Origin: Clostridiales bacterium
GTDB taxonomy: Bacteria; Bacillota; Clostridia; Christensenellales; Pumilibacteraceae
DNA: 64,000 bases
Assembly (NCBI GenBank): GCA_015055625.1
Contig: SVHU01000003.1
Coordinates: 62,001-126,000 of the forward strand
Reading direction: 5' to 3'
Numbering within the stretch: the first letter of the stretch is position 1; each line of letters begins with the position of its first letter. Position numbers and translations under genes: made by a program. This document shows positions 16,783 through 24,661 of this stretch, one piece after another. The notes beneath the pieces are model-generated. The model was not told the DNA's origin. It ran no database searches and worked only from the letters and a program-made list of their open reading frames with translations.

Positions 16783-17293
16783 GAGAATCGCCTATTATCT
16801 GATTTTCTAAAACTATATCAACGTAAAAGTCCGCAGTAGAATTTTTTACGATATTGCCAACTTCTGCAGGTAAATAAAACCTTATGTCTATGTCAAACGG
16901 TTGACCTTCGACAATTTTTAGCACTTTCTTATATCTTTCGCTTTCAAAAATCTCGCTTAAAAGCATATCGACAACCTGTTCGCCCCTTATCGTAATGGAC
17001 ACTCTTGCGTAATCTTTTAAGGGAGTGTTAACCGAATTTTCAATCTCGCTAAAATCAATCAAAAGATCGGCGTAAACACTAGACACGGGAGTAACTCGCA
17101 CAGTATATTCGTCGCTACCTCCAGGCACTACCATAAACCCTCTAAAATCCATTGTTTCCTGCGATACGGAAACGCCGTCTACAATCAGCTCCCAACCCGT
17201 ACTTCTCTTACGTATTTCGTTAGTCATCAAAAGTCCGAACATGCACAAAGCGCACATCGATATTAATAACAAGATAGCTTTCCTGAATTTCAT
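16775..17293 (-). CDS. Exported protein of the second SipW locus
   Basis: This 172-residue protein has a basic start and a hydrophobic helix (about 5-24), then a compact beta-rich domain ending in YVDIVLENQIIG. It resembles small TasA-family accessory proteins in size, place and strand pattern but lacks a clear SipW cleavage motif, so it may remain anchored. A longer frame begins at 17365, but AGGAGAGG lies just before the ATG at 17293. It is first in the operon and overlaps the second peptidase gene by 8 bases. Confidence 0.6.
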   Translation of the reverse strand: MKFRKAILLLISMCALCMFGLLMTNEIRKRSTGWELIVDGVSVSQETMDFRGFMVVPGGSDEYTVRVTPVSSVYADLLIDFSEIENSVNTPLKDYARVSITIRGEQVVDMLLSEIFESERYKKVLKIVEGQPFDIDIRFYLPAEVGNIVKNSTADFYVDIVLENQIIGDSHA

Positions 17294-17397
17294 GCAGTCC
17301 TCTCCTTTTAATAATCTAATACGTGTTACGATTTTCTTAAGACCGTTGAAGCATAAAGCCCGCACGAATCGGGTTTGCGCGTATTTTATAATATAAT

Positions 17398-17425
17398 ATT
17401 ATACACATAATCACTCAAATGTCAA
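17398..17425 (-). promoter_or_regulatory. Sigma-A promoter of the second SipW locus
   Basis: On the minus strand TTGACA (17420-17425) and TATAAT (17398-17403) are 16 bases apart. A small CCCG/CGGG hairpin (about 17356-17375) with a short T-run lies in the leader and might attenuate transcription. Confidence 0.7.
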
Positions 17426-17621
17426 GATATCTTTTAAAAAAAATGCAAAATTTTTTCAATTTTTTTGTTTTGTACACGATTCTTACTAACGTATACAGCA
17501 TTTTTGCACACGTATTAAACTAAATCAGCCATTTTCTCAGTTTGTTATTGCATTTTTATAAAGGAAAAACAAAATTATAAACAGTGGCTATACAAAAACA
17601 CAAAGCGCTAAAACGGCTAAT

Positions 17622-17657
17622 AAAAAACCGCATCTCCATGCTTTTAGGAAATGCGGT
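17622..17657 (-). terminator. Terminator after the Bax-inhibitor-1 gene
   Basis: On the minus strand ACCGCAT pairs with ATGCGGT, with an inner TCC/GGA pairing, followed by six Ts. The 260 bases up to the second SipW promoter hold nothing else I can see. Confidence 0.8.
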
Positions 17658-17674
17658 AGTTTGTTTGTTTCAGG

Positions 17675-18433
17675 TTAGCTTCTTCTATTGTTTACTATGC
17701 CGAGCAATCTTATCATATAAAGCAAAATATTGATATAGTCGAGATAAAGTTGCATTGCGGAATAAACAACGAATTTGTTAGCGTCATTTTCTGCCATTGC
17801 AAGGTTTGCGAACATTCTTACTTTTTTAGTATCGTAAACGGTTACTAAACCGAATATCAATACTCCAGCTGCGCACACGAGCATTTCGAATACTCCGCCA
17901 ATAATGAACGCTAAAACCGAAGCAATAAGAAGAGCTATCAACATTACGGAAATGGTAGGTCCAAGACGGGACACGTCTTTTTTCGTTACAAAACCCACGA
18001 TAGTGAGAGCCAGGAACATACTTCCTGTTATTCCAAAGGCAAGGTAGAAAGTCTTAAATCCAAAGCTCAACATAAATACCGCCAGCGTAAAGCCTGTAAG
18101 TATCGAGTAGGTAAAGAACAACGCTCCTGCTGCAAACGGAGAAAGCTTTCTGAACGCAAAGCTAAACACCATAGCAACAACAAGCTCACCTATTATTACA
18201 GTCATATAAAACTCAAAATCAAACAGCGCGGCAGGGAAAAACAACGAGGTAAGAATTGCTACTACAAACGACACAATAAGACCGCCTGACATAAGACCGT
18301 AAGTCTTTGCGGCAAACATTGCTCCCTCGACAACAACTCGCTCGCTTCTCTGAGTTTTTGTGGTTGTTTCCACTCTTGTTCCGGAATACACGTTTCCTGT
18401 ATTTCCGTCATAAATATCCATATTATCTTGCAT
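17675..18433 (-). CDS. Bax inhibitor-1/YccA family membrane protein
   Basis: This 252-residue protein has a hydrophilic N-terminus of about 40 residues and seven membrane helices, the pattern of the Bax inhibitor-1 (TMBIM/YccA) family. Family features include the GAMFAAKTYGLMSGGLIVSF start of the core and VYDTKKVR before the last helices, with YLDYINILLYMIRLLG at the end. Bacterial members are pH-sensitive calcium leak channels or modulators of FtsH. It follows glpK by 24 bases and is probably cotranscribed, with no known link to glycerol metabolism. Confidence 0.88.
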   Translation of the reverse strand: MQDNMDIYDGNTGNVYSGTRVETTTKTQRSERVVVEGAMFAAKTYGLMSGGLIVSFVVAILTSLFFPAALFDFEFYMTVIIGELVVAMVFSFAFRKLSPFAAGALFFTYSILTGFTLAVFMLSFGFKTFYLAFGITGSMFLALTIVGFVTKKDVSRLGPTISVMLIALLIASVLAFIIGGVFEMLVCAAGVLIFGLVTVYDTKKVRMFANLAMAENDANKFVVYSAMQLYLDYINILLYMIRLLGIVNNRRS

Positions 18434-18457
18434 ACGTATCTCCTTTTTTGGTAAATT

Positions 18458-19936
18458 TTATTGATTCGAACGCGCTTTTGCAACGGCGTTTACCCAGCCG
18501 TTTAAGCGTTCGTTTCTGACATTTTCAGGTATGGACGGCGAAAAAACGGTATACTCACCACACCTGCGTATTTCGCTCTTGTCCTTGATAAATCCACAAG
18601 CAAGACCTGCCAAAAATCCTGCGCCCATTGCGGTGGATTCGAGGTTGGAATTGCGTATTACGTCCACGTCGCTTATATCGGACTGGAACTGCATTAAAAA
18701 GTTGTTAGCGCACGCGCCTCCGTCCACTTTAAGCTCTTTTACTCTAACGCCCAAATCGTCTTCCATAGCCTTTAGCACGTCGTAAGTCTGGTACGCAATA
18801 CTTTCTAGCCCTGCTCTTACAAAATGCGCTCTGTTTGCTCCTCTTGTAAGTCCGCAAACTATTCCTCTTGCATTGCTATCCCAATACGGAGCGCCCAAGC
18901 CGACAAATGCAGGCACAATATACACACCCTCTGTATCAGGAACTGAAAGCGCAAGCGCCTCGCTATCCGAAGACTTTTCCAACATTCGCATTTCATCGCG
19001 TAGCCATTGAATTACAGCTCCGCCCATAAATACGCTACCCTCGCTGACAAACGGAACGCTTTCGCCCTCAACACACGCGCCAAGCGTGCAAATAAGTCCG
19101 CGCTTGGACTTTATTGCGGTATCGCCCGTATTCATAAGCAAGAAACAGCCTGTTCCGTAAGTATTCTTTACGTCGCCTCGTTCCCAGCATTTTTGCCCGA
19201 ACAACGCGCTTTGCTGATCGCCCACTAGCGAGCAAATATCTATGCTTGCGCCAATTTCGCTCTCTTCGCTTATGCCAAACTTATGTCCCGACGGATAAAC
19301 TTCAGGTAAGATTGTTTCAGGTACGGAAAAAATTTCGCACAGCCTTTCGTCCCACTTCTTTTCGTGGATATCAAACAGCATCGTTCTGGACGCGTTAGTA
19401 TAGTCAGTAGCGTGAATTTTTCCGCCTGTTAACCGAAAAAGCAAGTACGTATCTACCGTTCCGAAACACAGCTCGCCGTTTTCCGCTTGCTCTTTTACTC
19501 CCTCTACGTTGTCCAAGATCCACTTAATCTTGCTTGCAGAGAAGTACGCATCGGGCACAAGTCCTGTTTTTTCGCGAATGTATTCTTCCTCTTTGGTGTT
19601 CTTTAGCTTCTCGATTTCATCCGCTGTACGTCTACATTGCCACACGATTGCGTTATACACAGGCTTTCCCGTGGTCTTGTTCCAAACCACCGTAGTTTCA
19701 CGCTGATTGGTAATACCCATACACGCAACCTCGTGCTCAACGCCCTCAATAACGTCCCTTATTGCCTTTTTTACCGTGTTGTAAATAACGTCGGGATCAT
19801 GTTCCACCCAGCCCGGATGCGGATAAATCTGCGCAAACTCGTACTGAGATTGACGAATTACGTTGCCATTTTTATCGAAAAGTATAGCGCGCGATGAAGT
19901 TGTTCCCTGATCTACGGAAAGTATATATTTTTTCAT
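18458..19936 (-). CDS. glpK: Glycerol kinase
   Basis: This 492-residue enzyme of the FGGY kinase family phosphorylates glycerol with ATP to sn-glycerol-3-phosphate in the cytoplasm. It has the DQGTTSSRAILFD phosphate loop, the GWVEHDP segment, GITNQRETTVVWNK, the active-site NASRTMLFDIH, GDQQSALFGQ and the C-terminal KVDGGACANNFLMQFQSDI motif. Length is typical. It has its own strong promoter with inverted repeats around the start point and in the leader. Glycerol-3-phosphate made here feeds the FAD oxidoreductases encoded upstream. No glpF facilitator is visible. Confidence 0.97.
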   Translation of the reverse strand: MKKYILSVDQGTTSSRAILFDKNGNVIRQSQYEFAQIYPHPGWVEHDPDVIYNTVKKAIRDVIEGVEHEVACMGITNQRETTVVWNKTTGKPVYNAIVWQCRRTADEIEKLKNTKEEEYIREKTGLVPDAYFSASKIKWILDNVEGVKEQAENGELCFGTVDTYLLFRLTGGKIHATDYTNASRTMLFDIHEKKWDERLCEIFSVPETILPEVYPSGHKFGISEESEIGASIDICSLVGDQQSALFGQKCWERGDVKNTYGTGCFLLMNTGDTAIKSKRGLICTLGACVEGESVPFVSEGSVFMGGAVIQWLRDEMRMLEKSSDSEALALSVPDTEGVYIVPAFVGLGAPYWDSNARGIVCGLTRGANRAHFVRAGLESIAYQTYDVLKAMEDDLGVRVKELKVDGGACANNFLMQFQSDISDVDVIRNSNLESTAMGAGFLAGLACGFIKDKSEIRRCGEYTVFSPSIPENVRNERLNGWVNAVAKARSNQ

Positions 19937-19959
19937 TCCACACCTCTTTATTTCAGCGC

Positions 19960-19990
19960 TTATAACTAAAGTATACCACGTTAGTTATAA
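19960..19990 (-). promoter_or_regulatory. Perfect inverted repeat in the glpK leader
   Basis: TTATAACTAA (19960-19969) and TTAGTTATAA (19981-19990) are perfect 10-base arms around 11 bases, placed between the start point and the ribosome site. There is no T-run after it, so it is not a simple terminator; it could be an operator or an RNA element controlling translation or stability. Confidence 0.55.
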
Positions 19991-20022
19991 TATTACCACC
20001 AATTTGTGAAAATTCGTTAAAA

Positions 20023-20042
20023 TTTTAGCAAATCAGCTAAAA
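20023..20042 (-). promoter_or_regulatory. Inverted repeat at the glpK transcription start
   Basis: TTTTAGC (20023-20029) and GCTAAAA (20036-20042) flank six bases and cover the predicted start point (about 20037), right after the -10. The position is typical of a repressor operator. Confidence 0.5.
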
Positions 20043-20043
20043 T

Positions 20044-20072
20044 ATTGTACCATATATTTTTGCTATTGTCAA
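20044..20072 (-). promoter_or_regulatory. Sigma-A promoter of glpK
   Basis: On the minus strand a perfect TTGACA (20067-20072) and TACAAT (20044-20049) are exactly 17 bases apart, with about 100 bases of leader before glpK. Confidence 0.85.
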
Positions 20073-20125
20073 TACGAACGCTGATTTATAAGCTCAGAAC
20101 TAAAAATCCACCTTATTTTCAAAAT

Positions 20126-20157
20126 AAAAACGCAGACTAAAATTTTAGCTTGCGTTT
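20126..20157 (-). terminator. Terminator after the oxidoreductase operon
   Basis: On the minus strand AAAACGCA pairs with TGCGTTTTT around a self-complementary CTAAAATTTTAG core. It ends the oxidoreductase operon and isolates glpK. Confidence 0.8.
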
Positions 20158-20169
20158 TCTGTTTTTATG

Positions 20170-20523
20170 TTAAATTGCTTCGATTTCGCGGGTTGCTACG
20201 AAGTTAACGTCAGTGCCAAGTACGTTTGCAACGATTACTTCGCCCTCTTTTACAGGAGCTTTTGCAACTACGCCCTTTAAGGTTTCGAGTGATTTGAAAA
20301 TAAGTTCTTTTGCAATAGGCTTGTCGGTTTTGAGCGAAACGGTTTTATCCATACTTCCTGTTACGGGAACGGAAGATGTTACCATTCTTACAGGCGCGGT
20401 AAGCTCGCTGATTGCGTAGTCCTTACCACGTGGGCAAGTATTTCCCGAAACGTTAAAACCGTCTGCGGTTTTTTCTATCGATACTCTGCATCCGAGCGGA
20501 CAGCAAATACATATAAGTTCCAT
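20170..20523 (-). CDS. DUF1667 family protein with N-terminal cysteine cluster
   Basis: This 117-residue protein starts MELICICCPLGCRV and has a fourth cysteine in NTCPRGKDYA, giving a C-x2-C-x3-C...C cluster likely to bind iron-sulfur or zinc. The rest is a small beta domain. DUF1667 proteins are almost always encoded after the two glycerol-3-phosphate-type FAD oxidoreductases, as here, and probably serve as an electron-transfer subunit of that complex. Its start codon overlaps the stop of the preceding gene by 1 base, so translation is coupled. Confidence 0.88.
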   Translation of the reverse strand: MELICICCPLGCRVSIEKTADGFNVSGNTCPRGKDYAISELTAPVRMVTSSVPVTGSMDKTVSLKTDKPIAKELIFKSLETLKGVVAKAPVKEGEVIVANVLGTDVNFVATREIEAI

Positions 20524-21788
20524 TATTTGTTTACCTCCTCGATACCAACTTTTATCTCTTTTGCGTTTCTAAGCATTTCTACCTGTTCTTTCTTAAGGTT
20601 AATAGTTTCCATCTCGCCGGGCGTAGAAATTTGCTTACGCTTTTTAGCCACCTCTACTCCGTCCGCATAAACCTTAATCCAAATGTTTTTGAACACGTTT
20701 GCAACACGCATTTTTAAGGGGAAGGGCGTATAGTCGTCGTTATGCTCCACAAACTGAGGAACGCAGTATCTGACACCGCCAAACGTATCGATTTTAGTGC
20801 TACCGTTCGTTGTAAAACCGTTCTTTACATAGCTTGCAGCGCACTTTCCCGCAAGCACGCTTTCCTCGGAAACAAAGTCTACCAGGTCGTGCACGTGGAG
20901 TACGTTTCCGCACTCGAAAACACCCTCGATAGAGGTCATCATTCTATCGTTTACTTCCGCTCCGCTGGTTATAGTGGAAAGGTTGATACCTGCCTGTTTT
21001 GCAAGCTCGTTTTCAGGGATAAGACCAACAGAAAGAAGAAGCGTATCGCAGGGGATTTCCTGAGCCGTTTCCATCTTTGGGTTAAGTCTTTCGTCAACCT
21101 CGGCAATCACTACCGAGCTGACTCTTCCCTCACCCTTGATGTCCACAACGGTATACGAGAACATAAGAGGAATATCAAAATCGTTAAGACACTGTACGAT
21201 GTTACGATTAAGTCCGGACGAATAGGGCATAAGCTCTACAACAGCTTTTACCTTAGCGCCCTCGAAAGTCATACGACGAGCCATAATAAGTCCGATATCG
21301 CCAGAACCTAAAATAACAATTTCCTTACCGGGCATAAGACCTTCCATATTAACAAGCTTTTGAGCTGTACCTGCGGAGAAAATTCCAGCGCTACGACAGC
21401 CTGCAATGTTTATACCGCCTCTTGGTCTTTCTCTGCAACCACAGCAAAGGATAACCGCTTTTGCCTGAATTTTAATAAGACCGTCCTTGTCATTTACAGC
21501 GGTTACAACCTTGTTTTCGTCAAACGAAATAACGGTAGTTCCAAGCTTATATTCGATATTACGAGCCTTTACTTCCTTGATAAATCTGTTGGCGTACTCA
21601 GGGCCTGTAAGCTCTTCTTTGAAGGTATGAAGTCCAAATCCGTTATGAATACACTGATTGAGGATTCCGCCAAGCTTGGGCTCTCTTTCCAAAATGAGAA
21701 TATCTCTTTCGCCCGCGTCGTACGCGCCCATTGCCGCAGCAAGTCCAGCAGGGCCTCCTCCTATAATTACTATATTACGGTTTTCCAT
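20523..21788 (-). CDS. FAD/NAD(P)-dependent oxidoreductase of the glycerol-3-phosphate oxidation complex
   Basis: This 421-residue flavoprotein has the N-terminal FAD motif IIGGGPAGLAAA, an inner NAD(P) motif VILGSGDIGLIMAR (about residues 155-170), and an ECGNVLHVHDLVD C-terminal FAD motif where the thioredoxin-reductase-like fold closes on the flavin. It is the usual partner of a GlpA-like dehydrogenase in anaerobes and, with the DUF1667 protein, likely passes electrons from glycerol-3-phosphate to a pyridine nucleotide or other carrier. It lies 4 bases after that dehydrogenase gene. The electron acceptor is inferred, not shown. Confidence 0.88.
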   Translation of the reverse strand: MENRNIVIIGGGPAGLAAAMGAYDAGERDILILEREPKLGGILNQCIHNGFGLHTFKEELTGPEYANRFIKEVKARNIEYKLGTTVISFDENKVVTAVNDKDGLIKIQAKAVILCCGCRERPRGGINIAGCRSAGIFSAGTAQKLVNMEGLMPGKEIVILGSGDIGLIMARRMTFEGAKVKAVVELMPYSSGLNRNIVQCLNDFDIPLMFSYTVVDIKGEGRVSSVVIAEVDERLNPKMETAQEIPCDTLLLSVGLIPENELAKQAGINLSTITSGAEVNDRMMTSIEGVFECGNVLHVHDLVDFVSEESVLAGKCAASYVKNGFTTNGSTKIDTFGGVRYCVPQFVEHNDDYTPFPLKMRVANVFKNIWIKVYADGVEVAKKRKQISTPGEMETINLKKEQVEMLRNAKEIKVGIEEVNK

Positions 21789-21792
21789 TTTA

Positions 21793-23220
21793 TTACTCCT
21801 TTATTTTTCCCACTAAAATCTCGCTACCTGCGCCGTGCTTGGAAACCTGAAGAATGTCTATTCCCAAGTTCTTTGCGATAACTTCCATAATCTTGGGCGA
21901 GCAGAATCCCGATTGACATCTTCCCATTCCTGCTCTCGTTCTACGCTTAACGCCATCCAAATCTCTTGCGCCCAAAGGTCTTGTAATACTGTCTACGATT
22001 TCAGCCTCGGTTACAACTTCGCATCTGCAAACAACCTTTCCGTAAAGAGGATTGTTCTTGATAGCTTCCGCTCTTTCCTCGTCCGTCATTGTTGCAAAGT
22101 GCTTAATACCCTCACGCTTGGAGATAAAGTTTTCCTTTTTCTCATATCCGTACTTTTGCGCTATCTGGGTTGCAAGGTCGAGCGCGATTGCGGGGGCAGA
22201 GGTAAGACCGGGAGATTCTACGCCAAGCGCGTTATAAAATCCCTTTACGTCCTCTCTTTCGCCAATTACGAAATCGCCTGTTACGTTGTGAGAACGAAGA
22301 CCTGAAAACTGCGTTATAATTCCGCGTCTGGGAAGTGTGGGGAGCGACTGCATTGCAAGAGCAAGCGCTGTGTTAAGTCCCTTGTACGTAGTATCTACGT
22401 AGTCCTTATCGTCAACGTCTTCGGCAGTAGGTCCTACGATAATGTTGCCGTGAACGGTGGGAGAAACAAGTACGCCTTTACCCATTTTTGTGGGAAGCTG
22501 GAAAAGTGTTTTGTCGGTGATATCGCCGTACGATTTATCGAGCAAGCAATATTCGCCCTTTCTTGCAACAATCTGCTCTTTTACGATAGAAGCGGTGTTA
22601 TTAACCTCGTCGGAATATACGCCTGCGCAGTTGATAACAACCTGGCTCTCAAAATCGCCCTTATCCGTCTTTACCGTGAAATGCTCCTGCTTTTCAACCG
22701 ATAAAACCTTAGTATCGAACACAAACTCTACGCCGTTAACGTTAGCGTTCTCCGCAAAAGCAAGCGTTGCTTCATACGGTCCAACGATTGCGGACGAAGG
22801 CACGTAAAGCGCTGACACAACGTCCTTAGAAACAGCAGGCTCCATTGCTCTGACTTCGTCGCCAGAAATAATCTTATTTCCCTCAACTCCGTTAGCTACG
22901 CCCTGCGCGTAAAGCTCTTCGAGCTTAGCGTTTCCTTCCTCGGAAAAATTGAGAACGAACGCGCCGTTTTTGCGGTAAGGAATATCCAACTCCTCATAAA
23001 GCTCTGCGTACATCTTTGCGCCCAATACGTTATAGTACGCCTTCTTTGTGCCGGGGATTGCGTCAAATCCTGCGTGAACAATACCCGAGTTAGCTTTAGA
23101 AGCTCCGCACGCAACGTCGTTACGTCTTTCTATAACTACAACTTTTGCGTTGTACTTAGAAAGCTCTCTTGCCACCGCGCAACCAACTACGCCTGCGCCG
23201 ATAATAATTACGTCTGTCAT
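21793..23220 (-). CDS. GlpA-like FAD-dependent glycerol-3-phosphate dehydrogenase with [2Fe-2S] domain
   Basis: This 475-residue protein has a DAO-type FAD domain (IIGAGVVGCAVARELSKY, then KANSGIVHAGFDAIPGT) like GlpA/GlpO dehydrogenases that oxidise glycerol-3-phosphate to dihydroxyacetone phosphate. The last 100 residues hold a BFD-like domain with cysteines in CRCEVV and GRCQSGFC, a pattern for a [2Fe-2S] cluster, as in anaerobic GlpA. It is first in the operon with the second flavoprotein and DUF1667. Its 570-base leader contains a strong terminator and tandem repeats, right after glpP, so GlpP control is expected. The GlpA function is supported by context more than by unique residues. 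Confidence 0.88.
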   Translation of the reverse strand: MTDVIIIGAGVVGCAVARELSKYNAKVVVIERRNDVACGASKANSGIVHAGFDAIPGTKKAYYNVLGAKMYAELYEELDIPYRKNGAFVLNFSEEGNAKLEELYAQGVANGVEGNKIISGDEVRAMEPAVSKDVVSALYVPSSAIVGPYEATLAFAENANVNGVEFVFDTKVLSVEKQEHFTVKTDKGDFESQVVINCAGVYSDEVNNTASIVKEQIVARKGEYCLLDKSYGDITDKTLFQLPTKMGKGVLVSPTVHGNIIVGPTAEDVDDKDYVDTTYKGLNTALALAMQSLPTLPRRGIITQFSGLRSHNVTGDFVIGEREDVKGFYNALGVESPGLTSAPAIALDLATQIAQKYGYEKKENFISKREGIKHFATMTDEERAEAIKNNPLYGKVVCRCEVVTEAEIVDSITRPLGARDLDGVKRRTRAGMGRCQSGFCSPKIMEVIAKNLGIDILQVSKHGAGSEILVGKIKE

Positions 23221-23271
23221 TTTTTACCTCCGTTATTTTAGGTTACGTCAAATTTAAGTCAATTCGTTCCG

Positions 23272-23674
23272 TTTTGCTAAGTTACTATATCGAGAGTGCT
23301 TCTGAGCACAAAAGCTATTTGCTATGCACACTTGAAGTACTGCTCTTTACCAATTAGTTTAACTTTGCTGAGTTACTATATCGAGAGTGCTTCTGAGCAC
23401 AAAAACTATTTGCTATGCACACTTGAAGAACTACTCTTTACCAATTCGTTTAACTTTGCTAAGTTACTATATCGAGAGTGCTTCTGAGCACAAAAGCTAT
23501 TTACTATGCACACTTGAAGAACTACTCTTTACCAATTCGTTTAACTTTGCTAAGTTACTATATCGAGAGTGCTTCTGAGCACAAAAAACTATTTGCTATG
23601 CACACTTAAAGTACTGCTCTTTACCAATTAGTTTAACTTTGCTAAGTTACTATATCGAGAGTGCTTCTGAGCAC
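23272..23674 (-). repeat. Five tandem 91-bp repeats in the leader of the glycerol-3-phosphate oxidation operon
   Basis: Near-identical units start (at GTTACTATAT) at 23281, 23372, 23463, 23554 and 23646; the last step is 92 and the last unit is partial. Each unit has GTGCT-TCTG-AGCAC, a 5-base-pair hairpin. The period is not a multiple of three, and copies differ by scattered substitutions, so they are not coding. They lie between the leader terminator and the dehydrogenase ribosome site. Confidence 0.92.
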
Positions 23675-23734
23675 AAAAAAAGAGCTACTTATCCTATGCG
23701 AAAAAAACAAGCTCGCATAAGATACCGTAACTCT
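23675..23734 (-). terminator. Leader terminator (attenuator), probable GlpP target
   Basis: On the minus strand AGAGTTAC (23734-23727) and TATCTTATGCG (23724-23714) pair with CGCATAGGATA (23700-23690) and GTAGCTCT (23688-23681), about 19 pairs with two G-U and a small internal mismatch, then seven Ts. It stands about 60 bases after the operon start point and 460 bases before the dehydrogenase gene. GlpP of Bacillus prevents termination at just such leader terminators when glycerol-3-phosphate is present. Confidence 0.75.
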
Positions 23735-23777
23735 AAAAACTCTTCTGACGATATCTCGTTAAACTTTGAAACGATAG

Positions 23778-23799
23778 ATATTTATTTGTAAATAAATAT
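23778..23799. promoter_or_regulatory. 22-bp palindrome over the -10 and start point of the glycerol-3-phosphate oxidation operon
   Basis: ATATTTATTT and AAATAAATAT are perfect 10-base arms around GT. It overlaps the -10 and covers the predicted start, a typical repressor site. Confidence 0.55.
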
Positions 23800-23824
23800 T
23801 ATACCAACCGCTTCGATTTGTCAA
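23796..23824 (-). promoter_or_regulatory. Promoter of the glycerol-3-phosphate oxidation operon
   Basis: On the minus strand TTGACA (23819-23824) is 17 bases from TAATAT (23796-23801); an overlapping TATAAT lies at 15 bases. It gives a leader of about 570 bases with the terminator and tandem repeats. Confidence 0.75.
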
Positions 23825-23960
23825 CTGATTTTAGTAGGTTTTGCGGATTTTTTATCAATAATATCCAAAATCTCACTTATTCCCCACTAGTTTTGGTCTT
23901 TTCCGTACAACTTTCCTACATAACTGTCGTTACCTTGTTGCGTTGTCGTAAACACCGCCA

Positions 23961-24524
23961 CTAAAACTTCTCATTCCACAAAACCTCGCTGGACGTTGAA
24001 ACTCCGATAGCTCCGTTATCCAAAGCGCCTTTTGCCTGATTTACGTCAGATACCATACCTCCTGTTATGAGGTTGGCAAAACGAGTAGCAAACTTGCGTG
24101 TAATTTCGGGCATTACTCCGGGCATAATCTCTACTGCATCGGGGTTAATCTTGGTTAGCGTATGGAACGCCGATTCCATTCCCTGCGAGTCTATGAGAAA
24201 TACTCTGAACACCGTTTGAAGTCCAAGCGCATTTGCTAATTTTATTATGTTTACTTTTGTGGAAATTATACCGTCGGGCTTAATATTTTTTATAAGAAAT
24301 TTCAGTCCCGACTCGTCCTTGCCTATTCCGTCCATTAAGTCTAAGTGGATAAAAACCGTTTTACCTGCGTCCTTGCATTTTTTTACAACGTCGCCCACCG
24401 TCATTATATCAGATTTCAGCAAAAACACGGTGCGCTTAGTGGACTTTAACGCCTCTTCCAGCTTTTTATCATCCTTAACCGCCATAATAACTTTATCTTC
24501 TCTTAAAATGCGACACAGCTCCAT
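23961..24524 (-). CDS. glpP: Glycerol-3-phosphate-responsive antiterminator
   Basis: This 187-residue TIM-barrel-like RNA-binding regulator binds glycerol-3-phosphate and lets RNA polymerase read through leader terminators of glp genes. Family features are TVFLLKSDIMTVGDVVKKCKDAGKTVFIHLDLMDGIG, DGIISTK, the DAVEIMPGVMPEI strand and LITGGMVSD near the end. It has its own promoter and lies upstream of the glycerol-3-phosphate oxidation operon, whose leader has a fitting terminator 230 bases downstream of the glpP stop. Confidence 0.93.
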   Translation of the reverse strand: MELCRILREDKVIMAVKDDKKLEEALKSTKRTVFLLKSDIMTVGDVVKKCKDAGKTVFIHLDLMDGIGKDESGLKFLIKNIKPDGIISTKVNIIKLANALGLQTVFRVFLIDSQGMESAFHTLTKINPDAVEIMPGVMPEITRKFATRFANLITGGMVSDVNQAKGALDNGAIGVSTSSEVLWNEKF

Positions 24525-24562
24525 AGTTTCCCTCCGTATATTTTTTCCTAAGCTATAATTAT

Positions 24563-24592
24563 ATATTACAGTCTAGAAAGTAGTTTTGTCAA
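24563..24592 (-). promoter_or_regulatory. Promoter of glpP
   Basis: On the minus strand TTGACA (24587-24592) and TAATAT (24563-24568) are 18 bases apart, followed by a GGAGGG ribosome site before the glpP ATG. Confidence 0.7.
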
Positions 24593-24661
24593 CCGCAAAA
24601 CGAGAATTGGAATTTTTTGACAGTTTCGATGCTCATTTGGTCTTTTTTTGAGCAAAAATTG

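Noticed and set aside
23296..23578. Two overlapping plus-strand frames of 63 codons in the 91-bp repeats
   Set aside because: The repeat period is not a multiple of three, there is no ribosome site, and the frames arise from the repeats themselves.
23272..23674. CRISPR array
   Set aside because: The 91-base units are contiguous and repeated in full, without unique spacers; no cas gene is in the window.
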